From assembly GCA_034769895.1 (NCBI GenBank), contig CM068370.1:34113747-34177746 (forward strand): a stretch of 64,000 bases of DNA. The letters run 5' to 3'. Of the stretch, positions 44,467 through 54,722 are shown piece by piece. How positions within the stretch are numbered: the stretch's first letter is position 1; every line of letters begins with the position of its first letter. This DNA comes from Magicicada septendecula. Lineage: Eukaryota > Arthropoda > Insecta > Hemiptera > Cicadidae. The position numbers and the translations under genes were made by a program. The notes under the pieces were generated by a model, which had not been told where the DNA came from, made no database searches, and worked only from the letters and a program-made list of their open reading frames with translations.

Positions 44467-44559
44467 AAACTGTTGGCAAGGTGTGCGCCAATTCACTCCA
44501 GTACACTGAGGTACATAGTCTCTGAGGTACCTATCCATTGACACTTGCCAATCGTTTTG

Positions 44560-44596
44560 CTGACACTGAAGATGGGGCCGAAACGTTTGGTTTTAC
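44560..44596 (+). ncRNA. hammerhead-like motif upstream of PLE (sense copy)
   Basis: CUGAAGA, U, GGGGCC, GAAACGUUUGG. Both core boxes are intact but stem II has lost its loop region compared with the partner at 44418-44466. Together the two form an inverted pair about 100 bp apart, 150 bp before the PLE coding region. Confidence 0.5.
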
Positions 44597-44739
44597 TAAC
44601 AGTCGACCACGGCACAACGACCCGGCTAATAATAATTCTAACAATGTTGACGCCGGCTGTGAAAGCTTTTAATGGATTGTATAAAAATATTGAATATTTT
44701 TGTGCTCAATCACAAAAACTGATTTATATTTTTAGTCAT

Positions 44740-45739
44740 ACGTTGGAATGGCGGAAATATATATGAATTGTTTTGAGAGGCGTGTCCTAATGGAATCAAA
44801 ATATAAGGATAAAATAAAGGAATGGATAAGGTACGTAGACGACATTTTGGTGGTGTGGGAGGGAACAAATGAAGAATTCGCAGAACTAACGAATGAAATT
44901 AATCATGTTGAAAGTAAAATTAAGTTCAAAGAGGAAATAGGTGGAGTACAAATAAATTACCTAGATCTAAATATAAAGATAGAGTGTGGTGTTTTTAAAT
45001 TTGATGTATTTAGAAAAGAAACGTATACAGACTTGATTATACCTCAGAAATCATACCATCCCGTAAGTCACAAGATGGCTGCACTAAACTCATTTTGTTA
45101 TAGAGCAATAAAATACTTAGAAGATGATTCATGTAAAACAGATGAGTTAAAAAGACTAGAAGAAATAGCGAAAAATAATAATTATAAACCGGGGATAGTA
45201 GAGAAAATTGTAAAAAGAATAGAAGGAAATAGTAGACAAGAAGAGAAGAAAGAAAAGAAATACATAGGATCAATAACGTATATGGGATTTCAAACGAGGA
45301 ACATAATCAAGTGCTTTAAAAAACACAATATAGATGTAGCGGTAAAAAAGACAAAGACAGTTTTTGATTATATAAAGAATTGTAGTACTGAAATAACGCC
45401 TGAATTACAGAAAAGCGGTGTTTATAAGTTGAACTGTAAACAGTGTGATAATGTTTACCTGGGTGAAACAGGATTAGATTGAGAGAGCATGCGAGAGGAG
45501 AAGGAGACAGAACTACGAATTCGCTCTATGCGAGACATTTTAATGAAACAGGGCATAGGTTTTTACACCCAACAGAGAACGTCGAAATAGTAAGGTTAGA
45601 GAATAACATAAGTAAACGCAAATTGTATGAAGAATTAGAAATATTAAAAGTAAGGAAAAAGAATAGTAATGCGCTGATGAACATAAAGACTGAATTTAGT
45701 AATGAGGATATATTTTACTATATTTTGAAAGAGTAGTGT
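44740..45739 (+). pseudogene. Penelope-like element RT (C-terminal half) and GIY-YIG endonuclease
   Basis: The frame from 44748 gives 244 residues: MAEIYMNCFE (end of RT motif B), YVDDILVV at residues 29-36 (motif C catalytic Asp pair), INYLDLNI, then after a K-rich linker GVYKLNCKQCDNVYLGETG at 224-242, the Cys-bearing GIY-YIG start. A second overlapping frame (45479-45736) continues with REHARGEGDR, ARHFNETGHRF and a C-terminal helix. The frame changes at the overlap. PLE proteins run RT then GIY-YIG, and this copy starts inside RT, so it is 5'-truncated. What precedes it belongs to a terminal-repeat-like palindrome. Confidence 0.9.
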
Positions 45740-46299
45740 ATAAAAGGTGTAATACGGTTACAGGATAGGTTCAGAAGGTAGAAAGCTGTAGGATATTTCT
45801 AGAGGATAATGTATATGACGAGGTCAGGTTGACTGAGTAAGGGGCGGGGCTAACAAGGATTGGGCGGTAAGTACTGCCTCCTATTGGTTGAATGTAACCG
45901 GTGATGCGTGGGAGGGTTAGTATATATAAGGGAAGTAGGTATTTTAATGTTGTTGTAGGAAGAACTTCATAGTGGTTGCGAAACCGAAAGGCCTCGTTCG
46001 AGGAAAAAGTGTATATAGCAGGGAAGCAACAAAATTGTGACGAAGACTGCTAACATAGAGAAAATAACTGATAATATACGTTAGAAACATGAATTTATAG
46101 TTACTGAATTCCATATACATTTATTACGTTTAATTATTTATACAATGTCTACTATATGCACTGAACAGGAAATAGAATGTGTTATAAGTAATTATTTACA
46201 GTAATGAATTTAGGGAAATTTATGAGAACCAGAAGAATCACTTTAATTGTTTGGGAAATGATATTGGCTGTTAAAGGTATTATGATATCGATTTTTAAG
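45740..46299. other. PLE 3' flank and unclassified sequence
   Basis: It probably starts with the 3' UTR of the PLE. TATATATAAGGG at 45921-45932 resembles a TATA box, followed at about 45978 by GTTGCGAAACCGAAAGG. No intact hammerhead core is present, unlike at the other PLE ends. Confidence 0.4.
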
Positions 46300-46334
46300 T
46301 TGATTGTGCCACAGACGGTCTGTGGCACAATCAA
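46300..46334. repeat. perfect palindrome, 17-bp arms
   Basis: TTGATTGTGCCACAGAC, one base, then its exact complement. It lies at the 5' edge of a LINE fragment and could mark a fold-back junction made during insertion. Confidence 0.9.
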
Positions 46335-46770
46335 CCGTATTTTTAGAAACAAGATACGTCGAGTTCTACAAAGTTACGCCAGTCCCTGTGCTGTGCTGTC
46401 CTATAGGTGTGAATTGTGGACAACAACCAAGAAACAAGACAGTAAAATACAGGCCTCGGAAATGGTATTCTTAAGAGGAGTTAAAATGTGTTCTAAACTT
46501 GACTGTATAAGCAACAAGGCCATAACAGAAGAGTTACAAGTTTTTAACGTGAATGAAAAATTAAAAGGTTACAAACAACGGTGGAAAGAATACTTAGAAA
46601 GTATGTCCGTTTCCAGACTGGCCAAACAAGTCTGGATTACAAGCATATAAGCACAGTTGTGTGGATAGACGCAGGAAGAGATGGCTGGAGAATTTTTGAA
46701 GGCGGAACAGGCAATACCTTGCCTGTGCCGTGTTGTGAATATGATGATGACAAAGAAGAAGAAGAAGTAA
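46335..46770 (+). pseudogene. LINE RT C-terminal tail
   Basis: IRRVLQSYASPCAVLSYRCE, LWTTTKKQDSKIQASEMVFL, RGVKMCSKLDCI, ITEELQVFNVNEKL and YKQRWKEYLESMSVSRLAKQ. The frame is open for over 100 codons, then degrades to a GAA-rich tail. Post-RT LINE sequence, distinct family. Confidence 0.75.
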
Positions 46771-47384
46771 CGTGTATGTAACATACAATTTAAAAACAGA
46801 CAAAGTACGCTAAACTGCATAACAACCCTTCTCAGTATAATATAGCGTTATTGTATATATTTACTCAGCTGTTTGGTGAATTCCAATCATAGCTCTGTAC
46901 AAACCGGTACTAAACCCGCCGATACTCACACGTCGAAGTGAGAAACAAACCCTCCGGCAATGTTAACAACTACTGTTTTCGATTCTCTCATTAGCCGTGT
47001 GCTGACTAATCATGGAAATGACGTAAACACCCATCGTGTCCGCAAGTCAAACACTCGTATAGGCTATATGCGTACCAAGCTTTATTTGCTAAATACAAAT
47101 ATAAGCGATCTTCCGCGCTCAAGGCCGTCGTTGCCTGCCCATTCAAAGAGTAGGTGAAGATTAAGCAAGTTTTCTGAAGAACTTAAACTTCTTCCTGGAG
47201 ACCTTGATAATTTTTTATGGACGCCGATCGATCCTTCTATTGAACGAAGTATAATTTTTAATTTACATAAAAAATTTACTTCGACTCTATAAAATAAAGG
47301 TAAACAAAGACGATTTCTTTTTAACTACTTAAATTGATACTGTATTCTGTTGCAAGTTAATTACAAGTTTAATATTTAATTAAT
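46771..47384. other. unclassified non-coding stretch
   Basis: Nothing recognised. Confidence 0.3.
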
Positions 47385-47451
47385 AAAGCTGTGTTACTGG
47401 TTATAACCACAAACAGAAATAACACTGTTGCACACCACTATAAATAAAAAT

Positions 47452-47499
47452 TTCCTGTTAGCGCTTTCAAGCTTCACAGCTCATCATCAGATCGGAAAT
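47452..47499 (-). ncRNA. hammerhead-ribozyme-like motif
   Basis: CUGAUGA, unpaired U, GAGCU-GUGA-AGCUU, GAAA, self-complementary AGCGCU, A. Core intact; stem II has five pairs, two of which differ in sequence from the 13.3 kb copy while staying paired. Confidence 0.65.
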
Positions 47500-47587
47500 A
47501 TCGTATCATATTTTATATTATATCTATAAATGTATATAGGCTATATATCGTATCATATTTCATATTATATCATATCATAATATCATA

Positions 47588-47632
47588 TTTCTGATCTGAT
47601 GAGCTGGGAAGCTTGAAAGCGCTAATCTTGAA
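47588..47632 (+). ncRNA. hammerhead-ribozyme-like motif
   Basis: CUGAUGA, GCU-GGGA-AGC, UU, GAAA, AGCGCU, A. Unlike the others it has no unpaired base directly after A9, which makes it closer to a canonical hammerhead on the 5' side. Confidence 0.6.
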
Positions 47633-47890
47633 TTTTTAGTGGTGTGCAACAGTGTTAATTCTGTTTGTGATTATAACCACTAACACAGCTTTATTAATTA
47701 AATATTAAACGTTTAACTAACTTGCAACATAACACAGTATGAATTTAAGCAGTTAAAAAAAAATCTTCTTTGTTTAGTTTTATTTTACAAACTGGAAGTA
47801 AATTTTTTTTTTTAATTAAAAATTAATTCATGTTATACATGTTTTAGTCTTAAGTTTAAATTTGTATACGTTGTTTGTATTCGTTTGATA

Positions 47891-48612
47891 CAGGCCCGGC
47901 TCCAGGCAGGGGCGAACCGTGCACATCGCACAGGGCGGCAAATTTTAAAGAGCGGCAGATTTCGGGATGTTAAGTTTTGAAATTGAGGGAAAAAATAAAA
48001 TTATTCACTTAATTTCATCACAATATGTAAGATCAGTAAGAATTACTTTATGTATAAAGTCAACGGAGTTTAACGAAGATTCGAAAACTCGTGAACGAGA
48101 GAACGTAAAACCTGACTTTTTCGAAGCTCAAACTCATTAAAACCTATCTCAGATCGAGTATGTCCGAGACTCGCCTGAGTGGTCTGGCGACTATATGTAT
48201 AGAACACCAGCTGAATCACTTGGTTACAACAAAGGAGTTTGCCAGTCCAAAAGCTAGACCAGTATTTTTTAACTAAGGTATATGATACATTAATTGTGTT
48301 ATATTTCAGTCATAATGAATTTTAGTTAGTATTTTAATTGTAAGTCATCACATAGGCATACATTCTTATTGTCTCACGATTCCTTGTATTGTCTCTACAA
48401 TTTTTATTGTAGTCGTTCGTCGGATCGTAAACGCGAAAAAGTTCTAGTTATTTGATAAACACAACAATGAAAACATTTCTAGTATCATTTGAAGGGAATC
48501 GCCTTATCTTTAGAGCAGGTCTAGTGTGCGTGAATGTGTTCAGAGTTAAAATAGAGAGGAGGGGCACCCATAAATACTGCACAGGGCGGCAGCAACGCTG
48601 GGGCCGGCCCTG
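47891..48612. mobile_element. hAT-like element, 722 bp, 8-bp TSD
   Basis: The ends CAGGCCCGGCTCCAGGC and GCTGGGGCCGGCCCTG are inverted repeats, and GCACAGGGCGGCA recurs just inside both ends. The flanks GTTTGATA (47883-47890) and GTTTGAAA (48613-48620) differ at one base. No transposase trace. Confidence 0.85.
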
Positions 48613-48842
48613 GTTTGAAAACATGTAAAATGAGTTTAGATGTTCCGTTATGTGATTTCTGTGTCTAACTAGAAATCGTTATCTTTCCTGAGCTAACTAG
48701 TTGCCGATTAAGGTGTCGGAACACGACCTTCCCATATGTTGTAGTTAATTATCATTTACATCTTTATATAGTTACCTTCATACACCTAGGTGTAAAGCGA
48801 GTGTGTTTAAAGACATTACTAGTGTTCGCAGTAGCAGTACCG
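48613..48842. other. short unclassified spacer
   Basis: Nothing recognised between two TIR elements. Confidence 0.3.
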
Positions 48843-49458
48843 CAGTAACGTGGCGTCTATGTAACCGGTGTTGCCGGCGGCAACAGTACTGGAAATAAGA
48901 GAAAATGATATTAATTATATCACAGAATAAATAATTTGGTTATTGAATAATTTTAAATACGAACAACATTAGTAGGGAAACTTGGAGAAAAGCGTAGCAT
49001 TGCTTTTGAACTGCTGGCCGCTTGAACCGTCTTGTTTTGCCGGCTCAGACATCGGCAGTGTTTTATTGCGTACGGTCATTGACCTCGTACTAGTTGTCAC
49101 TGTACAAACTATGGCGGGGGGGCGTACACTCGTCCGTCCAATGTGTTGCCGCTGTATAAACCGGCAAAACGCTCAGTAGCTATGTTCGTTTTCGGAACTG
49201 ACGTGTAGCAGATGCTACCTACCTATTTGTGTTTTGTTCGTTTAGTCATGTGTTTCTCTGTTTGTCTTTATTATTTTTAATTCGATTATTTGTGTTCTGA
49301 TTTATTATGTGTAAATATAGATGATAGAACCCAGCGAACGGTAGAAAATGCTCTAAAAAGAACACTTGGTACAAGAAAAAATTCGAATTACTTTTTAGGT
49401 CAAGTTTTAGGCCTATCACAACCGGTAGCAGGCGCTATGTACCCACGCCACGCCACTG
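48843..49458. mobile_element. non-autonomous TIR element, family A copy 2
   Basis: It begins CAGTAACGTGGCGTCTATG and ends ACCCACGCCACGCCACTG; the interior aligns in reverse with 14848-15492 (TTGCCGGCGGCAACAG, TCTGTTTGTCTTTATTATTT). The shared interior gives one family with two copies 34 kb apart. No target duplication is clear. Confidence 0.8.
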
Positions 49459-49824
49459 ACTGTACGTAATTTCCGCATTCGCCCCCTAACCCCCGCGGAT
49501 ACATAGAGTTTACTGTATTGTAATTCTCTTCTAGGCCGTATATGTCATATAACGCTTGTCAAACATGCCTTTTCCTTCGGTTTCCGTTACAAGGTTAATG
49601 TCGCATTCACACGTCGGTCAAGCAAAAGTCATTGTTATGCCATACGCCTGTGTTTTTGTAGATATAGCCTACACCTCAACCATGAAGATTTATTTATAGA
49701 TAGGCTATATTCGTACCATATAAGCTCAAAATACAAAACACTACACAGCTACACTAAAAATTTTAATTTTATCAATAGCTAAGACAGAGTTAAAATTACA
49801 CCCAGTGAGAAGCAATACAATCCA
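49459..49824. other. unclassified non-coding stretch
   Basis: Nothing recognised. Confidence 0.3.
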
Positions 49825-50362
49825 GAATTAATTTGGGAAAGATGGCTATATCTACATTAAATGGAATTCTGTGGGATAAGCAAATTACAGCAGAAACTAA
49901 AACCAAGATATGTAAAACCTTTGTTAGAAGTATCATGACCTACGCCTCAGAAGTTTGGACTACTAGTAAACACACAAGAACAAAATTAATGACAGCAGAG
50001 AAGGTGGACTTTTGAAGACGTTCGCCAAGAGTATCCAGACGTGGTAAAATCAGAAAGGAAGTCATTAAGGACAAAATGAATGTGAAACAAACCACAAAAT
50101 TACTATAGTATGGACACACGAAAAGAATGGCACAGGAAAGATTGCCAAGGAGAGTTTTGGGATGGATCCCACCAGGAAGAAGGAAAACAGGAAGACCACT
50201 TATCACCTGGATAGAAGAAATTCAGACTGTATTGAGGGAAAGAGTAATTGAAGAAGTTCTTTGGATGGACAAGCAGCAGTGGAAGATGAGAATTCAATCA
50301 CTTCTGTTATCTTTGGTTTCGGAAAATGTTTAAACATTGTACAGGCGGAATTAAAAAAAAAA
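49825..50362 (+). pseudogene. LINE RT C-terminal tail, family B copy 2
   Basis: MAISTLNGILWDKQITAETK, FVRSIMTYASEVWTTSKHTR, then WTHEKNGTGK in another frame, RRVLGWIPPGRRKTGRPLIT, WIEEIQTVLRERVIEEVLWM and a final WKMRIQSLLL. It ends GTACAGGCGGAATT plus poly(A). Matches 22625-23115. At least two frame breaks. Confidence 0.8.
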
Positions 50363-50482
50363 GATAGAGTTAGAGTTTTTCGAGGAGAGCGCTGTAAAAT
50401 CGTGTTTGATAAGAGGATGATTAACCAAAATGTTTAGGAAACACGCTGCTTTATCACGAGAAAAACAATTAGGCCTATGAGT

Positions 50483-50745
50483 CACGGCGGTTATAGCCGG
50501 AGCTTATGGCGCAGTCATGTGACTGAACCGCGGAACCCAAAGACTACGTATATGAGTTCAGTTTCCCCGGTCTTGCACGTCATAAACGCTCTGTTCTCGT
50601 GCAGACAAACATGTACGGCGGTTATAGCCGGAGCTTATGGCGCAGTCATGTGACTGAACCGCGGAACCCAAAGACTACGTATATGAGTTCAGTTTCCCCG
50701 GTCTTGCACGTCATAAACGCTCTGTTCTCGTGCAGACAAACATGT
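50483..50745 (+). repeat. exact tandem duplication, 132-bp unit
   Basis: Two copies starting ACGGCGGTTATAGCCGGAGC and ending GCAGACAAACATGT appear identical base for base. It is either a very recent duplication or an assembly artefact. Confidence 0.95.
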
Positions 50746-51239
50746 TGTGCAAAACGCCGCGTGTTGTTAAACAGAATTAATTTCAAACTGATAAGCAGAC
50801 AATTCTACAGCTGTTATCTGGCTTATGACAAAGAGCAGCCTTGGTACACACACACACAGGAATTTGCATGCACCTTAGTGAGTATAAATACATTGTGTGA
50901 CCTATATAGATGAGACTGTAATGGTTGCAGTGGCCTCAGCGCTATCAGTCCACGGAAGTGCTATTAGTCCTGCCTGGGCTTGTGAACAGATAAAAGCGCC
51001 ATTGAATTCAGTTATTTTGCCTTTGAACAATACCGTTAAGGTATTAGCAAAACATAATCGTGCGCCTTTTATTTTATGTTTTTGAAAACAGAACTTTTGA
51101 AAATAAGATAAACCTGTACAAAGAAAAATTTTTCTAAGTGGCCGTCGTTATTATGAATGAGATTAGCGGAAACCATGTATGATCAAAACACGTATCGAGA
51201 AAAAACAATCGTATTTTTTTTAACGTACGAATTAATAAT
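50746..51239. other. unclassified non-coding stretch
   Basis: Nothing recognised. Confidence 0.3.
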
Positions 51240-51468
51240 TTTTTATCACTTTCGTACCTAGTTCTAGGTCTTGAACTTCACCGCCTACTATAGGATACTC
51301 AGTTTTTCAGATATTTATTCGGAGACCCCATTTCGCGTATTCTTCTGCTAGTTTCCTAAGCTTATAACTTATATCAGTTTCGTTCTCTGCAATTATAGCC
51401 TGATCGTCTGCAAAGTGTATTGTAATAAACATCTTGTCATTTCCAACTGGTACACCCATACCAGTTTA
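51240..51468 (-). pseudogene. LINE RT motif C segment, inverted part of the next copy
   Basis: Minus strand: GVPVGNDKMFITIHFADDQA, IIAENETDISYKLRKLAEEY, KWGLRINI and TEYPIVGGEVQDLEL. FADDQ is the RT catalytic box of this family. It ends just where the protein would continue to the FKYLG box found on the plus strand next to it. Confidence 0.85.
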
Positions 51469-52060
51469 CCAGTTGTTAACCTTCAAGTATTTGGGTGTAA
51501 CAATGACATCGGATGGTGACGGCAACCAAGAAATAAAAGTAAGTATAGGATAAGCTAAGACAGCAACAAAACAATTAAACAGTCTGCTTTGGAGTTCACG
51601 AATAATAAGAAACAATAAAATCAGAACGTATAAAACTATAGTCGAAAGTATAGGGCCTATATGGAGCAGAACTGTGGGAAATTAATAAAAGAAATAAATC
51701 CATAAAAAGAGCTATGGAGATGGATTACTGGCGGAGGTGTTGTAGACTAACAAGACTGGATAGAGTGAGAAATGTAGAGATAAGACAAGCGATGACATTA
51801 TAGAAACAATGGAAGCAAGAAGACTGAATTGGTTCGGACACCTAAAAAGAATGTCGGAGGAGAGATGACCAAGGAAGGTATGGGAATGGACTCCACCCTC
51901 TAGAAGAAAAAAAGGAAGACCTGAACATTTATGGAAAATGGACGTCGAAGATGCAATGAATGCAAGAGGACTTACAGAACAGGACTGTTTAGACCGGCAC
52001 CAGTGGAAGCTAGGATGCGAGAGGCGGCGCCAGCCGTAATTAAAACGCAATAAAAAAAAA
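51469..52060 (+). pseudogene. LINE RT C-terminal tail, same copy, opposite orientation
   Basis: QLLTFKYLGVTMTSDGDGNQ, EIKVSIG, KTATKQLNSLLWSSRIIRNN, then ETMEARRLNWFGHLKRMSEE, KVWEWTPPSRRKKGRPEHLW, DVEDAMNARGLTEQDC and HQWKLGCERRRQP, with a few stops, then poly(A). It is the continuation of the RT segment on the other strand. Confidence 0.85.
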
Positions 52061-52684
52061 CAATTGATAAAAATCAATTTAAATTTTAAAATAGTTAAAA
52101 ATTTCACTCAAAGTGGAGTCTTAAAAGTGATTTACAAAAAGCAGAATATTTTTGTGTAGGGGATATTCGTATATCAGAAAGGCATGAGTAACAACTGCAC
52201 TGCAGTAAGACATAATTGCTTTGTATACACAGAGGCGATCTGATGGTTTTGAAGTGTGGTTATGTCTAGTCTGGATGCTACGATACAGAAATTTGGTAAC
52301 CTGCTGACTGCTACCAGAAGAGCACAAACACATGTGCGTATTACAGTTATGTGATAAGAACTCTGAAAACAGACAGTTGGGAACAGTCACATGTCGACAA
52401 GTGAGCAACAGTCGTTGCATTTCGAGTATAGGCTACTAAATTTAAAGTTGCTACGCTTAACCTCAAGGCGTAATGCACTCGTGTCTACACACATTCTGTC
52501 ATTACGGTTAAAAAAAAAGCATTAGCTCCGTCAACACACACACGCACACACACATTATACGGGGAGCCTACGACGTTCGTCGCGTCCGGCATCTCAACCG
52601 TCGGGGGTTTTCCCAATTAGTCCCTCTTAGTTCTTCGAGACCCACCTCTTTTCCTGCGATTACGCTCATGATATTCTACAAACC
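52061..52684. other. unclassified non-coding stretch
   Basis: It contains a short (CA)n at 52535-52554. No gene recognised. Confidence 0.35.
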
Positions 52685-52692
52685 TTCTAGGC

Positions 52693-53377
52693 CAGTGGTT
52701 CCCAAACTTTTCAGTCTGCGGACCCCCCCCAAAAATCAAAAATTTCACGGACGCCGTCTGAGTTCTGAAATAAAACAAACATTAAACATGGTTCTAACTC
52801 TTAGATTTTAATTAAAATTTATTAAAATCAAAATTCTCTTAACTTGCAAAATTATAATATTAATAGTGTCAAATTATAGTTTAATGTGAACAATGAAGCT
52901 GCCTTTGAACAATTAGCTCTGCGATATTGGGTTTTATGTTCGATAATTTCAATATTAAGTCTTTAAGTTCCGGTTCCGCAACCAGCGTCGCGCAGTCAGC
53001 GTTGTCAACCTCGGCTCTATCTTTCCAGCCATACGTGTCGAAATCCAGCTACATGGAAAAACATTTTGCTTAGATACAGTGGTTATACGTGGACTAAAAC
53101 AGTGCGGGTAATTCTGCGTTGATGCGGCGCTCTAGTGAGTTCGGCTGACAAACAGATCTGCTACAAAATATGATTTAAAGACATTATTAAAGCCATCAGT
53201 TTCAAATTTCTTTTACAATTACTATTAGTTTGATAAAAAAAAAAATAATGGAATTCTACTAAGTCTAGAGCAAAAAAAAAAAAAAAATCGGAGAAAATTA
53301 CGGTATATTCTGTTATTTCTTAAAAGTTCCGCGGACCCCCTGAAACATTGTCGCGGATCCCACTTTGGGAACCTTTG
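52693..53377. mobile_element. hAT element remnant, 685 bp, exact 8-bp TSD
   Basis: The ends CAGTGGTTCCCAAACTTTTC and CACTTTGGGAACCTTTG are inverted repeats, flanked by TTCTAGGC at 52685-52692 and 53378-53385. GCGGACCCCC boxes sit just inside both ends. It is the non-coding sister of 11277-11976; the transposase C-terminus is only traceable on the minus strand in decayed form near 52860-52960. Confidence 0.95.
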
Positions 53378-53385
53378 TTCTAGGC

Positions 53386-53814
53386 CATCTCTCGTTGCTC
53401 ATTCGCTGTGTGTGTCCATGCCACAGTAACAGATATTGTTCAACTACCCCATTAATATTTTCATTGACATTTGCTCGTTGCCTTGTTACTTCGTTAATAC
53501 AAATGCGTGTGTTTCGGACAGTCAGTTAGCTGTTATCTGATATTAACTCTATTCAGTATCGTTTTACTGGTTCATTATGAACGTTGGCAGTCTTAGTAAG
53601 AGAGGTTGAGTTTGGTTGGTATTTTTATGTCTGCCCAAATTACTTTCTCGCACTTCTCCACTGCTTACAAGTTTACAGTATAGGAAAAGGTTCAATATGA
53701 CGGCGTAGGCCTATAGGAGTAATTGGCTGTGCCACTGTGACCGGAATATAATCATTTCTACTATACTCCAGTCACATTAGCCTACTAACGTGTAGGCTAG
53801 ACCGACGACCGAAC
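53386..53814. other. unclassified non-coding stretch
   Basis: Nothing recognised. Confidence 0.3.
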
Positions 53815-53816
53815 TA

Positions 53817-54720
53817 CGAGGGTCAGTTGAAAAGTTCGCGCAGTGACATCTGTAGCTTAGCGGTAAAACTACAAGTTTTCGTGTGCTGCAAGATTTGTAT
53901 AATACTGTAAACCCCTGTTGATTTCCAAACCTATTTATTAATTTATCCATTGTTTAGAAGCCGTTTAAAATTAACGTGTCATGCGTGTTTTGAAAAACGA
54001 ATAAAATCAAACATCGTGGTGTGATTCTTTATTAAAAATTGTTTAGCGCCAACGGATATTAAAAACGAAATTGTAAGTGTGCCATGAAATGCTGCGACGA
54101 TTTCAAAACCAACGGTTTGTAAGTAGGAAATTGAGTTTAAACGTGGTCGTACGAGCATTGAAAATGTGGTCGCACTGGACGCCCAAAAAATGCAACAACT
54201 CCAGATGCGGCAGCCATCTTGCACAACGCGTTTTCACACCAAACTAGAGTATCATGCACACGCTCATACAAGATGCCTACGATTTCAGCAACGTCATCCA
54301 CTCCTTAATATGCGGTCTTCCAACACTCTTTGAAATTTTTTCAATAATGGCATTTTTTGTTGCAATTTTTGGACGTCCACTACTGGGATAGTCTTCAGTG
54401 CTTGTACGACCACGTTTAAACTCGAGTGTGTCCCACTTACCGTTGTTTCTGAAGGTGCAGCATCTCCTAACACATTTACAATTTCTTTTTGATTTTCTAT
54501 TGGCGCTAAAACGTTTTTAACAGAAAATTCATCACAACACGATGTTTGACTTTGTGCATTTTAAAAACACGCGTGACAGGAAAATTTCAAACACCTGGTC
54601 AATATATATCTAGAAATTAACAGTTGTTCACGCGAAATATACGTCTTGCAGCACACGAAAGATTTTAGTTCTACCACTGAGCTATAGATGTCGCTCCGCG
54701 TACTTTTCAACTGACCCTCG
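53817..54720. mobile_element. mariner element made of two opposed 5' halves
   Basis: The termini CGAGGGTCAGTTGAAAAGT and ACTTTTCAACTGACCCTCG are inverted repeats flanked by TA (53815-53816, 54721-54722). The plus strand (about 53975-54230) and the minus strand (about 54565-54240) both encode the start of a mariner transposase: EFKRGRTSIENV and EFKRGRTSTEDYPSSGRPK, respectively, after a shared MHKVKHR-like start region. The catalytic C-terminal half is absent on both sides. The arms differ at perhaps a quarter of positions. Confidence 0.9.
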
Positions 54721-54722
54721 TA

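Larger units (their letters stand above)
47385..47700. repeat. long palindrome with paired ribozyme motifs
   Basis: The arms 47385-47500 and 47583-47700 mirror each other (AGCTGTGTTA..GGTTATAACCAC, CACTGTTGCACACCACTA). The spacer is an AT-rich TATCATATTT-type repeat. Same family as 13196-13375. Confidence 0.9.

Noticed and set aside
45960-46010. GCGAAACC near the PLE 3' flank as a hammerhead
   Set aside because: No CUGANGA box or stem II precedes it.
54660-54690. tRNA-like A box (TAGCTCAGTGGTAGAAC) on the minus strand
   Set aside because: It is part of the mariner subterminal sequence; no B box or cloverleaf follows, and the other arm has diverged from it.
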